Origin: a gamma proteobacterium symbiont of Ctena orbiculata
GTDB lineage: Bacteria; Pseudomonadota; Gammaproteobacteria; Chromatiales; Chromatiaceae
NCBI GenBank assembly: GCA_003094535.1
Contig: NATV01000097.1
Span: 1 to 46,975 of the forward strand
Length of the DNA stretch: 46,975 nt
Direction: 5' to 3'
Shown: piece by piece, positions 35,132 to 43,052 of the stretch
Layout of the letters: every line of letters begins with the position of its first letter
Numbering within the stretch: the first letter of the stretch is position 1
The notes under the pieces: model-generated
Told to the model about the DNA's origin: nothing
Databases searched by the model: none
What the model saw: only the letters and a program-made list of their open reading frames with translations
Made by a program: the position numbers and the translations under genes

Positions 35132-36200
35132 CTACCTGCTCCAGCGGAAGTAGTACTCTGAACACCGTATGCCCCGGTTTGCTTGTGAATTCGATTAGAC
35201 CGTGATGCCTGTTGATCAAGGTTTGCGAAATCGACAGCCCCAATCCCATGCCATCGCTACCTGATACCAGAGGAAAGAAGACCCGCTCCTGAAGATCGAG
35301 GGGAATACCAGGGCCGTTATCGGAGAATTCCACCGCCACCACCAGGCGGTGGCGAATATTGCCGATAGTGAACTGGCGCAGCACCCTGGTGTTTATCTCG
35401 ATGATTCCACTCGGGCCTGCGGCACGCACGCCATTCCTGAGGATATTGAGAAACGCCTGGATCAACTGATCGGTATCCGCCTTCAGCTCGGGAATACTCG
35501 GATCGTAGTCTTTGTTTATCGCCAACGCCGGGCCTGTCTCCGCCTGTACCAGATTACACACGCGCTCCAGGACCTGATGGATATTCACCGGCTGCATCAC
35601 CGGGATCTTGTTCGGTCCCAGCATCCTGTCAACCAGGTTCTGCAACCGGTCGGCCTCTTCGATGATGATCTGCGTATACTCCGCCAGGGAGGCGTTGGGA
35701 AGCTCTCGCTCCAGCAGCTGTGCCGCCCCCCGCAATCCTCCCAGGGGATTCTTGATCTCATGGGCGAGACCTCTCACCAATGCCCGGCTGGCCTGGTTGC
35801 GTGCCAGCAGCTGCTCTTCGCGGGATATCCTCAACTGCCGGTCGACCTGCTGTATCTCCACCAGGAATTCATTGACGTATTGACCCGAGCGTATCGGTAT
35901 CACGGTACAATCGACAGTGATCTCGTTGCCCTCATGCACAAATAGCTGGTGTTCCCGCTCGGTAAATGGCTGGCCGGTCTTCAGCGATCGTTCAAGGTTT
36001 TCGTGTACAACATTTCCTGAACAGCTGATCAGTTCGCCAGCAGGTGTGCCCAGTATCTTGCGTGCGCTGATCCCGAACAACATCTCGGCAGACATGTTGA
36101 TGTAACGCAGGTTGAACTCCCTGTCGAAGAGCAGAATGGCAGTGCTGAGGTTGTCGAGTACGCGCTTCTCCAAGCCCGTTGCTGCTTGATCGGAAATCAT
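35124..36200 (-). CDS. ntrB: nitrogen regulation sensor histidine kinase NtrB
   Basis: A 358-residue cytosolic sensor kinase: a PAS domain (about residues 14-118: AILLFDREFNLRYINMSAEMLFG), a dimerisation helix with phospho-His147 in RGLAHEIKNPLGGLRGAAQLL, and an ATPase domain with N box ILRNGVRAA, G1 DNGPGIP and G2 GMGLGLSIS. In the N box the usual NxxxNAxxA reads LNILRNGVRAAG. It phosphorylates NtrC when glutamine is low, controlled by PII. The ATG at 36200 is preceded only by a weak AAAAGG. A sigma-54 element lies so close that the transcript would start at about the initiation codon (see promoter). Confidence 0.96.
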   Translation of the reverse strand: MISDQAATGLEKRVLDNLSTAILLFDREFNLRYINMSAEMLFGISARKILGTPAGELISCSGNVVHENLERSLKTGQPFTEREHQLFVHEGNEITVDCTVIPIRSGQYVNEFLVEIQQVDRQLRISREEQLLARNQASRALVRGLAHEIKNPLGGLRGAAQLLERELPNASLAEYTQIIIEEADRLQNLVDRMLGPNKIPVMQPVNIHQVLERVCNLVQAETGPALAINKDYDPSIPELKADTDQLIQAFLNILRNGVRAAGPSGIIEINTRVLRQFTIGNIRHRLVVAVEFSDNGPGIPLDLQERVFFPLVSGSDGMGLGLSISQTLINRHHGLIEFTSKPGHTVFRVLLPLEQVDG

Positions 36201-36532
36201 GGCCTTTTCAGTGCAATTTGCGGGCCAACGTCTTCATCCCGCCCCTCTCGCTATCTTGGCTCCAGACATAGCCTCCCAAGCCCATGTAACTAATTGATTT
36301 GGCTGGTTGCAACTCTACTCGGCCCGGCTAGTCGTGTGCGAGTTCCAAACCGCTTGAGCAACCGTTCGACTAGTGGTAGCACCACCCAGGACGGAGCTGG
36401 TAGAGAAAGAGGCACTTATGCACCATTATAGTGCACGAGCGGTCTTCGGCCGGCGCCGGGAAAATTTCCACAGTAAAAAGAGTCGGGAACAAGTAGGAGA
36501 GATCCGGAACGGCTCTCTCCCGGTAGCAGTGT
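36201..36532 (-). promoter_or_regulatory. ntrB upstream region: NtrC palindrome, sigma-54 element, hairpin
   Basis: TGCACCATTATAGTGCA at 36419-36435 matches the NtrC operator consensus TGCACCA-N3-TGGTGCA with one mismatch. On the minus strand TGGCCCGCAAATTGCA (36227-36212) fits the -24/-12 sigma-54 consensus (TGGCAC-N5-TTGCA) with one mismatch and predicts a start near 36201, directly at the ntrB ATG. A hairpin at 36496-36520 (GGAGAGA/TCTCTCC with inner CCG/CGG pairs) lies 12 bp after the DUF4124 stop and may end that transcript. A short inverted repeat GTGGT-AGC-ACCAC is at 36373-36385. Confidence 0.6.
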
Positions 36533-37036
36533 CTATTCCACCGCTGCCTGGCGCAGGTGGAAGGTGATGCTGTTGGAGTCTTTCAGGGACTCTCCCTCAC
36601 TGTTGACGATCTTCGCCTGCAGGGAGTGGGTGCCCCGACTCAGTTGCTGGAGGATAACCTGGGTCTGCCTGACATCGGAGTCGAGCTTGTTACCATCCAC
36701 GTAGAGGTGAATGACATGACCCTCCGCCAGCCCCGGGTCGAGGGAGATCCCTACCGGGACCGAACCCTCATCATTGCGAATGGTCTCATTGTCGCTCGGG
36801 CTGACAATGGAGAAGGAGGCATACTCACCCGCCGCCGCCGCAAGCTCCTCTTCGCTCAGCTCACTCTGAGGTTGTGATGTTCCCCGTTTGCTGTCGGTTA
36901 CCTTGATGCGCTCTGCATCCGGATGATAGCGCTCGGAGTAGATGACCTCGCCATCCTCGGAGATATATTTATAGACATCTCTGGCGAACAGAGGCAACGC
37001 CATAAGGAGGGTGAGTAACAGGATACCGATGCGCAT
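36533..37036 (-). CDS. DUF4124 domain secreted protein in the glnA-ntrB interval
   Basis: A 167-residue exported protein with a signal peptide (MRIGILLLTLLMALPLFA) and a DUF4124 segment (RDVYKYISEDGEVIYSERYHPDAE). The C-terminal half has an Ig-like strand pattern (VPVGISLDPGLAEGHVIHLYVDG, then RGTHSLQAKIVNSEG), typical of the gammaproteobacterial DUF4124 protein found between glnA and ntrB. Its role in nitrogen control, if any, is unknown; the position is conserved but the protein is periplasmic. The frame opens earlier with a TTG (37072), but the signal peptide fixes the start at 37036. Confidence 0.87.
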   Translation of the reverse strand: MRIGILLLTLLMALPLFARDVYKYISEDGEVIYSERYHPDAERIKVTDSKRGTSQPQSELSEEELAAAAGEYASFSIVSPSDNETIRNDEGSVPVGISLDPGLAEGHVIHLYVDGNKLDSDVRQTQVILQQLSRGTHSLQAKIVNSEGESLKDSNSITFHLRQAAVE

Positions 37037-37095
37037 GCACAAAGCATAGACCAGTGATACCCCTGGAAACAAGCGACACTGTTCGCATTAACACC

Positions 37096-37126
37096 AAAAA
37101 AAAAGCGCCCCCGCAAGGGGGGCGCT
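37096..37126 (-). terminator. rho-independent terminator of glnA
   Basis: On the minus strand a 9 bp GC-rich perfect stem (AGCGCCCCC with GGGGGCGCT, 37126-37118 and 37112-37104) with a five-base loop is followed by a run of nine T. It begins 30 bp after the glnA stop codon. This is a textbook intrinsic terminator, so the DUF4124-ntrBC genes downstream need their own promoters. Confidence 0.92.
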
Positions 37127-37155
37127 CATTCCACTCATCAATCCCGCGCAGTCGC

Positions 37156-38562
37156 TTACAGGCTGTAGTAGAGATCGAACTCCACCGGATGGGTCGTCAT
37201 GCGCATGGTGGTTACCTCTTCCATCTTGAGATCAATGTAACCGTCGATCAGATCATCGGTGAAGACGCCGCCGGCGGTGAGGAAGGCGCGGTCCTCATCC
37301 AGTGCCTCCAGCGCCTGGTCGAAGCTGTGGCAGACGGTGGGGATGCTGGCTGCCTCTTCGGCCGGCAGATCATAGAGGTCCTTATCCATGGCATCGCCCG
37401 GATGGATCTTGTTCTGGATACCGTCCAGGCCGGCCATCAACATCGCGGAGAAGGCGAGATAGGGGTTGGCGGTCGGATCGGGGAAACGCACCTCGATACG
37501 ACGAGCCTTGGGGCTGGAGACCCATGGAATACGGATCGAGGCGGAACGGTTGCGCGCGGAATAGGCGAGCATGACCGGGGCCTCGAAACCGGGCACCAGA
37601 CGCTTGTAGGAGTTGGTCGAGGCGTTGGTAAAGGCGTTCAGGGCGCGGGCGTGCTTGATAATGCCGCCGATGTAGTAAAGAGCGGCCTCGGAAAGACCGC
37701 CATACTGGTCGCCGGCGAAAATGTTCTCGCCGCCCTTGGCCAGGGACTGATGCACGTGCATGCCGGATCCGTTGTCGCCGACCAGCGGCTTGGGCATGAA
37801 GGTGGCCGTCTTGCCATAGGCATGGGCCACGTTCCAGGTGCAGTACTTCTGGATCTGCACCCAGTCGGCGCGGGTTACCAGGGTGTTGAATTTGGTACCG
37901 ATCTCGCACTGGCCGGAGGTGGCCACCTCGTGGTGGTGAACCTCGGTGACTACGCCCATCTCTTCCATCGCGAGACACATGGCACCGCGAATGTCGTGCA
38001 GGGAGTCCACCGGCGGTACCGGGAAATAGCCGCCCTTGACGCCGGGACGGTGACCGATGTTGCCGTCCTCGTAGACCCGCTCGGAGTTCCAATCGGCCTC
38101 TTCCGAATCGACCTTGACCATTGAGCCGCTCATATCGACGCTCCAGCGCACGTCATCGAGGACGAAGAACTCAGGCTCCGGACCGAAGAAGGCGGAATCG
38201 GCAATCCCGGTAGAGGCGAGATAGGCCTCTGCGCGCTTGGCCAGGGAACGGGGATCGCGCTCGTAACCCTGCATGGTTGAGGGTTCCAGTATGTCGCAGC
38301 GAATGATCAGCGTATTCTCGTCAGCAAAGGGATCTATGACAGAGGTGGCATCTTCGGGCATCAGGATCATGTCCGATTCATTGATGCCTTTCCATCCGGC
38401 GATGGATGAGCCGTCGAACATCTTGCCATCGGTGAAAAAGTCATCGTCGATCACGGTTGTGGGCAGGGTCACATGCTGCTCCTTGCCAAGGGTATCGGTA
38501 AAACGCAGATCGACAAACTTCACATCATTGTCTTTGATCATCTTCAGGGCTTTTACGGCCAT
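37156..38562 (-). CDS. glnA: glutamine synthetase type I
   Basis: A 468-residue GSI-beta type glutamine synthetase that assimilates ammonia using ATP. Conserved blocks: [56 protein letters not shown], the ATP-site segment [18 protein letters not shown] and the adenylylation loop around DLYDLPAEE with the target tyrosine, so activity is probably controlled by GlnE. The frame opens six bases earlier at another ATG (38568), but GGAG sits six bases before the ATG at 38562, so this start was preferred. It has NtrC sites and a sigma-54 element upstream and a strong terminator downstream. Confidence 0.98.
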   Translation of the reverse strand: MAVKALKMIKDNDVKFVDLRFTDTLGKEQHVTLPTTVIDDDFFTDGKMFDGSSIAGWKGINESDMILMPEDATSVIDPFADENTLIIRCDILEPSTMQGYERDPRSLAKRAEAYLASTGIADSAFFGPEPEFFVLDDVRWSVDMSGSMVKVDSEEADWNSERVYEDGNIGHRPGVKGGYFPVPPVDSLHDIRGAMCLAMEEMGVVTEVHHHEVATSGQCEIGTKFNTLVTRADWVQIQKYCTWNVAHAYGKTATFMPKPLVGDNGSGMHVHQSLAKGGENIFAGDQYGGLSEAALYYIGGIIKHARALNAFTNASTNSYKRLVPGFEAPVMLAYSARNRSASIRIPWVSSPKARRIEVRFPDPTANPYLAFSAMLMAGLDGIQNKIHPGDAMDKDLYDLPAEEAASIPTVCHSFDQALEALDEDRAFLTAGGVFTDDLIDGYIDLKMEEVTTMRMTTHPVEFDLYYSL

Positions 38563-38901
38563 CGTCATCTCCAGGATTTTCAGTTATTAAGTGCTGAGCA
38601 GAATCAGCCATTCGTAGCGCTAACGACCAGCCACCAGACCGGGCGCTATGGATACCGCTGAAAAGCAGATTTCATGCCATCCGGTTAAAATCGTCTATCA
38701 GTATCCGATTCCATCCTGCCTTAGACCAATCAAGGCAAGATGAAACACAATAAAAATTAGGGAGTTAGTCTGCGCTTGACCGCTTGTTCCATTATCCCCC
38801 CGGGGGCACACCGATCGAGAAGCAAAAAGGTGTGCTTGTCAGGGGCTTGAGTCGTCGCACCATTACAGTGCATACCCCCGAAATAACGCACCAAAATAGT
38901 G
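38563..38901 (-). promoter_or_regulatory. glnA control region: sigma-54 promoter and two NtrC palindromes
   Basis: On the minus strand TGGCATGAAATCTGCT (38679-38664) matches the sigma-54 -24/-12 consensus with GG and GC at the right spacing, predicting a start near 38653 and a leader of about 90 nt. Two NtrC-type palindromes lie further upstream: GCACCATTACAGTGC at 38857-38871 and GCACCAAAATAGTGC at 38888-38902. Their centres are 31 bp apart (about three helical turns), as in strong NtrC enhancers, and lie about 210 and 240 bp before the start. The second abuts the stop codon of the CDF gene. Confidence 0.75.
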
Positions 38902-40038
38902 CTAACCAAACCAGATCTGGACATCCCTGAATATCTCCGAATCCTTGACTGCGGTCTGAAACTCGTTGTGCAACGCCACCGCCTGCCGATTAGAGACGAA
39001 GCAGTTTAAAGGCAAGTAGAGCTCGATATCAATGCGTCCTGAGAGATAATGCAGGACAAGGCGTTGTTTCTGCTCGTAACAGGTCAAGCCATTGCACAGC
39101 CGATCGAGTTCGGCCTCCGCCTCCGACCGCAGTGGGAGGTGGGCACAGGAGGGGCCGGCTTCATCGTCCTCGGGATCGATATGCACGGTAACGTCTTCCA
39201 ATACATCCACCCCGTCGATGAGGCCGTACTGGACCACTTCGGCGATGCGATGCCCCTCTGAGACGCTGAGCCAGGGATCGACCTGGACATGGACATCGGC
39301 CATGGCGTGACCGCCCAGTTTCCGGGTGCGCAGCATATGCACGCTTTTAACCCCTGAAATAGTACCGATGACATCGCGAATCTCCGATATGGACTCCTTT
39401 TCGAGCCCGGCATCCGCCAGCTCCTGGGAGGCGGTCCAGCCCAGATCCCAGCCGATCTTCAAGATCATCAGGCCCACCAGCACGGCGGCGATGGCATCCA
39501 GGTAGGGAAGTCCCAACATGGTTCCGCCAATCCCCACGAGCACGACCACCGAAGAGACAGAGTCTGTGCGGTGGTGCCAGGCATTGGCACGCAGCAGATT
39601 GGAGTTGATCCGATTGGCGAAGTGGCGGGTGTAGAAAAAGAGGCCCTCGTTGGCGAGGATTGAAAAGGCTGCCACAAAGAGGGTTATGGGTTCAGGCTTC
39701 AGCAACTGTTCCGGGGAAAACAAGCGCTCGCCGGCATCCCAGACAATTCCCAGCCCGACCGTGAGCAGAAACCCCCCCAGTACCAGGGTGCCGATGGTCT
39801 CGAAGCGGCCATGCCCGTAGGGGTGCTCCTCGTCCGGTGCCTCCTGGGCATGACGCGCGGAAAACAGCACCAGGGCATCGGTGAGCAGGTCGGAGAGGGA
39901 GTGCACACCGTCCGCAATCAGGGATTGAGAGTGGCCAATCCAACCCACAAACAGCTTCAGCATCGCCAGCAGGGTATTGGTCAAGGCACCGACTATCGCC
40001 ACCCGCCGACTGACATCGTAACGCTCTTCCTGACTCAT
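38902..40038 (-). CDS. cation diffusion facilitator family transporter
   Basis: A 378-residue inner-membrane metal/proton antiporter of the CDF family. Six membrane helices lie in residues about 12-200, with the metal sites in ADGVHSLSDLLTDA (helix II) and AWHHRTDSVSSVVV (helix V), and the HPYGHGRFE loop typical of zinc/iron/manganese exporters. The cytosolic C-terminal domain (about 205-295) has the GHAMADVHVQVDPW segment; a further 80 residues follow and are unusual for the basic FieF type. Metal specificity is unclear. It overlaps tusA by 4 bp, making a three-gene unit with the PP-loop enzyme. Confidence 0.92.
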   Translation of the reverse strand: MSQEERYDVSRRVAIVGALTNTLLAMLKLFVGWIGHSQSLIADGVHSLSDLLTDALVLFSARHAQEAPDEEHPYGHGRFETIGTLVLGGFLLTVGLGIVWDAGERLFSPEQLLKPEPITLFVAAFSILANEGLFFYTRHFANRINSNLLRANAWHHRTDSVSSVVVLVGIGGTMLGLPYLDAIAAVLVGLMILKIGWDLGWTASQELADAGLEKESISEIRDVIGTISGVKSVHMLRTRKLGGHAMADVHVQVDPWLSVSEGHRIAEVVQYGLIDGVDVLEDVTVHIDPEDDEAGPSCAHLPLRSEAEAELDRLCNGLTCYEQKQRLVLHYLSGRIDIELYLPLNCFVSNRQAVALHNEFQTAVKDSEIFRDVQIWFG

Positions 40039-40283
40039 GAGGCACCACCCTCTACCACTTCCACGACCACGATATACTCTCCATCTCTGCTTGTTGCCTC
40101 CAATACACGATGACCATTGATCCGCGACCAGGCGGGAATATCCTTCAGCGCGCCTGGATCGGTACAGACCGCTTCGACCTGGCTGCCCCCTGGCAGGCCT
40201 TCGATGGCGTTTTGAACCTTGATTACCGGCATCGGACAGAGCAGGCGGCGACAGTCGATAATCCGCCGACTCAAATCAACCAC
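40035..40283 (-). CDS. tusA: TusA-family sulfurtransferase
   Basis: An 82-residue TusA-like sulfur carrier. The signature is CRRLLCPMPVIKVQNAI, with the persulfide cysteine at Cys16 (CPxP). TusA proteins pass sulfur to 2-thiouridine synthesis in most bacteria and also serve sulfur oxidation in sulfur oxidisers. The frame starts at GTG (40283), with a TTG four codons in better spaced from AAGGAG; the true start is uncertain by three codons. It overlaps the PP-loop gene upstream by 13 bp and the CDF gene downstream by 4 bp, so the three are very likely one transcript. Confidence 0.93.
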   Translation of the reverse strand: MVDLSRRIIDCRRLLCPMPVIKVQNAIEGLPGGSQVEAVCTDPGALKDIPAWSRINGHRVLEATSRDGEYIVVVEVVEGGAS

Positions 40284-41314
40284 TCCTTGGGAATCTCGTG
40301 GGCAGCCATCGGTTTCACCCTCAACGACCGACTCTGGCCCGACGTATCGCTATAGCTCAACTCCACCTGTTCCGCGCCCCGGCCCTGACTGTAACGCGCC
40401 ACCACCCGGGCGATCAGTTCGATCTCCTGATCATCGACCTCTCCATCAATCAGGGCGAAGGGGCCGCCATGGCTCACCGTCGCCATAGAGGCATAGAGCC
40501 TGCGGTAGCCCTGCATGAAATTGGCCTCTCCCTCTTCACGGGCGATGATCACCTTGTAGTGACTCGCAGGACGCAGATGTCTGCCCACCTTGAGCAGCAT
40601 GATGTCGTCCAGTTCGTAGTTTTTGTCGCCCCGGGCGCGCCACAGATCCTTCAGTTTGATCGCATACTGTTCATCGGTAAGAAAACAACAACCACCGGCT
40701 GGCTGGGCGTAGTCCTCGATGCCGAACCGCGCCGCCAGCGCCATCTGCGGTTTACGACTCCGGCCCGAGAAGTCGTATAGCGCCTCGCGATCGACCCAAC
40801 CCTCTCTCTCCGGCCGAGTCAATGGGAGGTTTTTCGCACACAGCGGCCGCAGCAGCAGGTCATGGGCGCCCGACTCGTCCGAGACGATGGGCATGGTCTC
40901 CTTACGCTGCGACATGGGACGCTGGCCGATCACCTCACCGGTGATGATAAAATCGAAGCCCTTGGCCTTAATCCACTCATAGGCCTTGTGCACCATGAAG
41001 ATCTTACAGTCCAGGCAGGGATTCAGATTGGCGCCGTAACCGTGCTTGGGATTGACGAGTACCTGTTTGTAATCCTCGACGATATCGATGATGTGGAGCT
41101 TGATGCCAAGTTGTTCGGCGACCCAGAGCGCATTGTTGCGCTTCTCCTTTTTCTGGTCCCGCTTGCGAATCGCATGGGTATGTCCTTCGACACAGAACCC
41201 GGTGTAGAAATTGATGCCTTCCACATGGACACCCTGTTCCAGGATCACACGGGCGGCCAATAACGAGTCGAGTCCACCAGAGATCAGTGCTGCTGCTTTT
41301 CGTTGCTCGCTCAT
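40271..41314 (-). CDS. PP-loop ATPase, MnmA/ThiI-like thiolation enzyme of undefined target
   Basis: A 347-residue enzyme with an N-terminal PP-loop (SGGLDS, residues 12-17) that activates a substrate with ATP. Cysteine motifs like those of thiouridylases are present: NPCLDCKIF (about 98-106) and PAGGCCFLTDE (about 205-215). The N-terminal half resembles MnmA and related tRNA thiolases; the C-terminal part (HLRPASHYKVIIAREEGEANFM onward) differs from MnmA and may bind RNA. It overlaps tusA by 13 bp. TusA may therefore feed it sulfur; the acceptor, tRNA or other, is unknown. It is not the standard MnmA. Confidence 0.82.
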   Translation of the reverse strand: MSEQRKAAALISGGLDSLLAARVILEQGVHVEGINFYTGFCVEGHTHAIRKRDQKKEKRNNALWVAEQLGIKLHIIDIVEDYKQVLVNPKHGYGANLNPCLDCKIFMVHKAYEWIKAKGFDFIITGEVIGQRPMSQRKETMPIVSDESGAHDLLLRPLCAKNLPLTRPEREGWVDREALYDFSGRSRKPQMALAARFGIEDYAQPAGGCCFLTDEQYAIKLKDLWRARGDKNYELDDIMLLKVGRHLRPASHYKVIIAREEGEANFMQGYRRLYASMATVSHGGPFALIDGEVDDQEIELIARVVARYSQGRGAEQVELSYSDTSGQSRSLRVKPMAAHEIPKEWLI

Positions 41315-41507
41315 CGCTAAATCAATGAAGTTGAAAAAATGCGGAATTATACCCCCATTTCAGGGGGAAGAGGGGACAACCTTGACTCACAATAGTTTAC
41401 AAAGCGGTATAAATGGCTATGCAGGGTATAGGGCTATAATCCGTCATTCTAACACTGGTTTCGAGCAACAAACATCGCACCATCAAGAACCAACCCAGGA
41501 GAGATAC

Positions 41508-41957
41508 ATGGAAGCTGTTCGCTACATAACCCTCGCCCTTTTGCTTATTACATCGACCTCGGCGTTCTGCACAAATTCACTCCTGGATAGTCTGACCGGC
41601 CAATTGGGTATCACCTCGGAACAGGCGGCAGGTGGCGCAGGCGCCCTCTTCAATCTGGCGAAAAGCCGTCTCCCAAGCGAAGAGTTCTCACAGATAGCCG
41701 CCGTGGTACCGGAGGTCGATAAGCTGATCGCCGATGCCCCCGCGTTGGCTGAATCATCCGGCGGTGCCGCTGCCGTGGCGAACTTGCTGGGAGGGGAGGG
41801 GAGTATCGCCGGGATCGCCTCGCTGGCCAACGCTTTCAACGAACTCGGTCTTTCTGCTGACATGATCGGCAACTTTACTCCCATCATTCTCGAATATCTG
41901 CAGCAGGCAGGGGGCAACAGCGTCATGGAGATAATGAAAGGCGCGCTTATGCCCTAG
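41508..41957 (+). CDS. DUF2780-type secreted protein
   Basis: A 149-residue exported protein with a signal peptide (MEAVRYITLALLLITSTSAF). The mature protein is small, Ala/Gly-rich and helical: LLDSLTGQLGITSEQAAGGAGAL and a repeat of the ITSxQAxGGxG-like theme in PALAESSGGAAAVANLLGG. This is the DUF2780 (VcgC/VcgE) family, whose function is not known. AGGAGAG precedes the ATG by six bases; the longer upstream frame (to 41211) overlaps the divergent PP-loop gene and was rejected. Confidence 0.87.
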   Translation: MEAVRYITLALLLITSTSAFCTNSLLDSLTGQLGITSEQAAGGAGALFNLAKSRLPSEEFSQIAAVVPEVDKLIADAPALAESSGGAAAVANLLGGEGSIAGIASLANAFNELGLSADMIGNFTPIILEYLQQAGGNSVMEIMKGALMP

Positions 41958-42113
41958 AACCAACTCAGCCTCAGATCCCACGATAACCCTGATGCGGGAC
42001 GGGTTGGCTCTCCTCTCCCAGTGCAGTGGAGTGGATGTTCAACCAGGTTAGCCATAGCCTCTGAGCATCGTTATACTTACGCGATTTTCCTCCACATCAA
42101 CCGGGGTTTGGAT
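41958..42113 (+). promoter_or_regulatory. glyQ upstream region with candidate promoter
   Basis: TATACT at 42072-42077 is a good -10; TTAGCC at 42048-42053 is the best -35 at 18 bp. The predicted start near 42084 gives a leader of about 30 nt before the GTG at 42114. No T-box or other leader structure was seen. Confidence 0.4.
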
Positions 42114-43052
42114 GTGAACCAAGCGACTGAACAAAACAGCAGCGGGATCGGCACCTTCCAGGAGCTGCTCTTCGCCTTGCAAGACTATTGGGCGGATCAG
42201 GGCTGCATCATACTGCAGCCCTATGACATGGAGATGGGTGCGGGTACCTTTCACACCGCCACCTTCCTGCGCTCCATCGGCCCCGAGCCCTGGTATGCCG
42301 CCTATGTGCAGCCTTCGAGACGGCCCACCGACGGCCGCTATGGCGAGAATCCCAACCGGTTGCAGCACTATTATCAGTACCAGGTGGTACTCAAACCCTC
42401 CCCCAAGAATATCCAGCAACTCTATCTCGGTTCCCTGGAGATGCTTGGGCTCGATCTCAACGTCAACGACATCCGTTTTGTCGAAGACAATTGGGAATCC
42501 CCCACCCTAGGCGCCTGGGGCCTGGGCTGGGAGGTCTGGCTCAACGGCATGGAGGTGACCCAGTTCACCTACTTCCAACAGGTCGGCGGCCTCGATTGCC
42601 GTCCGGTGACCGGCGAGATCACCTACGGCCTGGAACGCATCGCCATGTACCTGCAGGGGGTGGAGAGCCTGTTCGACCTGGTCTGGACCGAAACCCCCCA
42701 GGGCAGGGTCACCTACGGCGATGTATTTCACCAGAACGAAGTGGAACAGTCTGCCTACAACTTCGAACACGCTGATATCGACTTTCTGTTTGGCCATTTC
42801 GACCAGTGCGAAAAGGACTCGAAGAAGCTGATCGAATTGGGTCTTCCCCTGCCGGCCTATGAGCAGGTGCTCAAGGCCTCTCACACCTTCAATCTCCTCG
42901 ACGCCCGACATGCGATCTCCGTCACCGAGCGCCAGCGCTACATATTGCGGGTCCGCGGCCTGGCCCGGGATGTGGCCCAAGCCTATTACGACGCCCGCGA
43001 ACGCCTCGGATTCCCCATGTTGACGAGCAGCAAGGAGAACGACAATGGTTGA
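42114..43052 (+). CDS. glyQ: glycyl-tRNA synthetase alpha subunit
   Basis: A 312-residue alpha subunit of the bacterial (alpha2beta2) glycyl-tRNA synthetase, which holds the aminoacylation site. Blocks: [90 protein letters not shown] and [11 protein letters not shown]. The frame stays open to 42021, but those extra residues are unlike the family. The GTG at 42114, with GGGG seven bases upstream, gives the expected N terminus. It overlaps glyS by 8 bp. Confidence 0.96.
   Translation: MNQATEQNSSGIGTFQELLFALQDYWADQGCIILQPYDMEMGAGTFHTATFLRSIGPEPWYAAYVQPSRRPTDGRYGENPNRLQHYYQYQVVLKPSPKNIQQLYLGSLEMLGLDLNVNDIRFVEDNWESPTLGAWGLGWEVWLNGMEVTQFTYFQQVGGLDCRPVTGEITYGLERIAMYLQGVESLFDLVWTETPQGRVTYGDVFHQNEVEQSAYNFEHADIDFLFGHFDQCEKDSKKLIELGLPLPAYEQVLKASHTFNLLDARHAISVTERQRYILRVRGLARDVAQAYYDARERLGFPMLTSSKENDNG

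Noticed and set aside
40298-41263. Long plus-strand frames inside the PP-loop gene
   Set aside because: They are antisense shadows: GC-rich codon bias opens them, and the minus-strand protein has clear motifs.
41211-41507. N-terminal extension of the DUF2780 protein
   Set aside because: It overlaps the divergent PP-loop gene and its own promoter space; the signal peptide starts at 41508 with a ribosome binding site.
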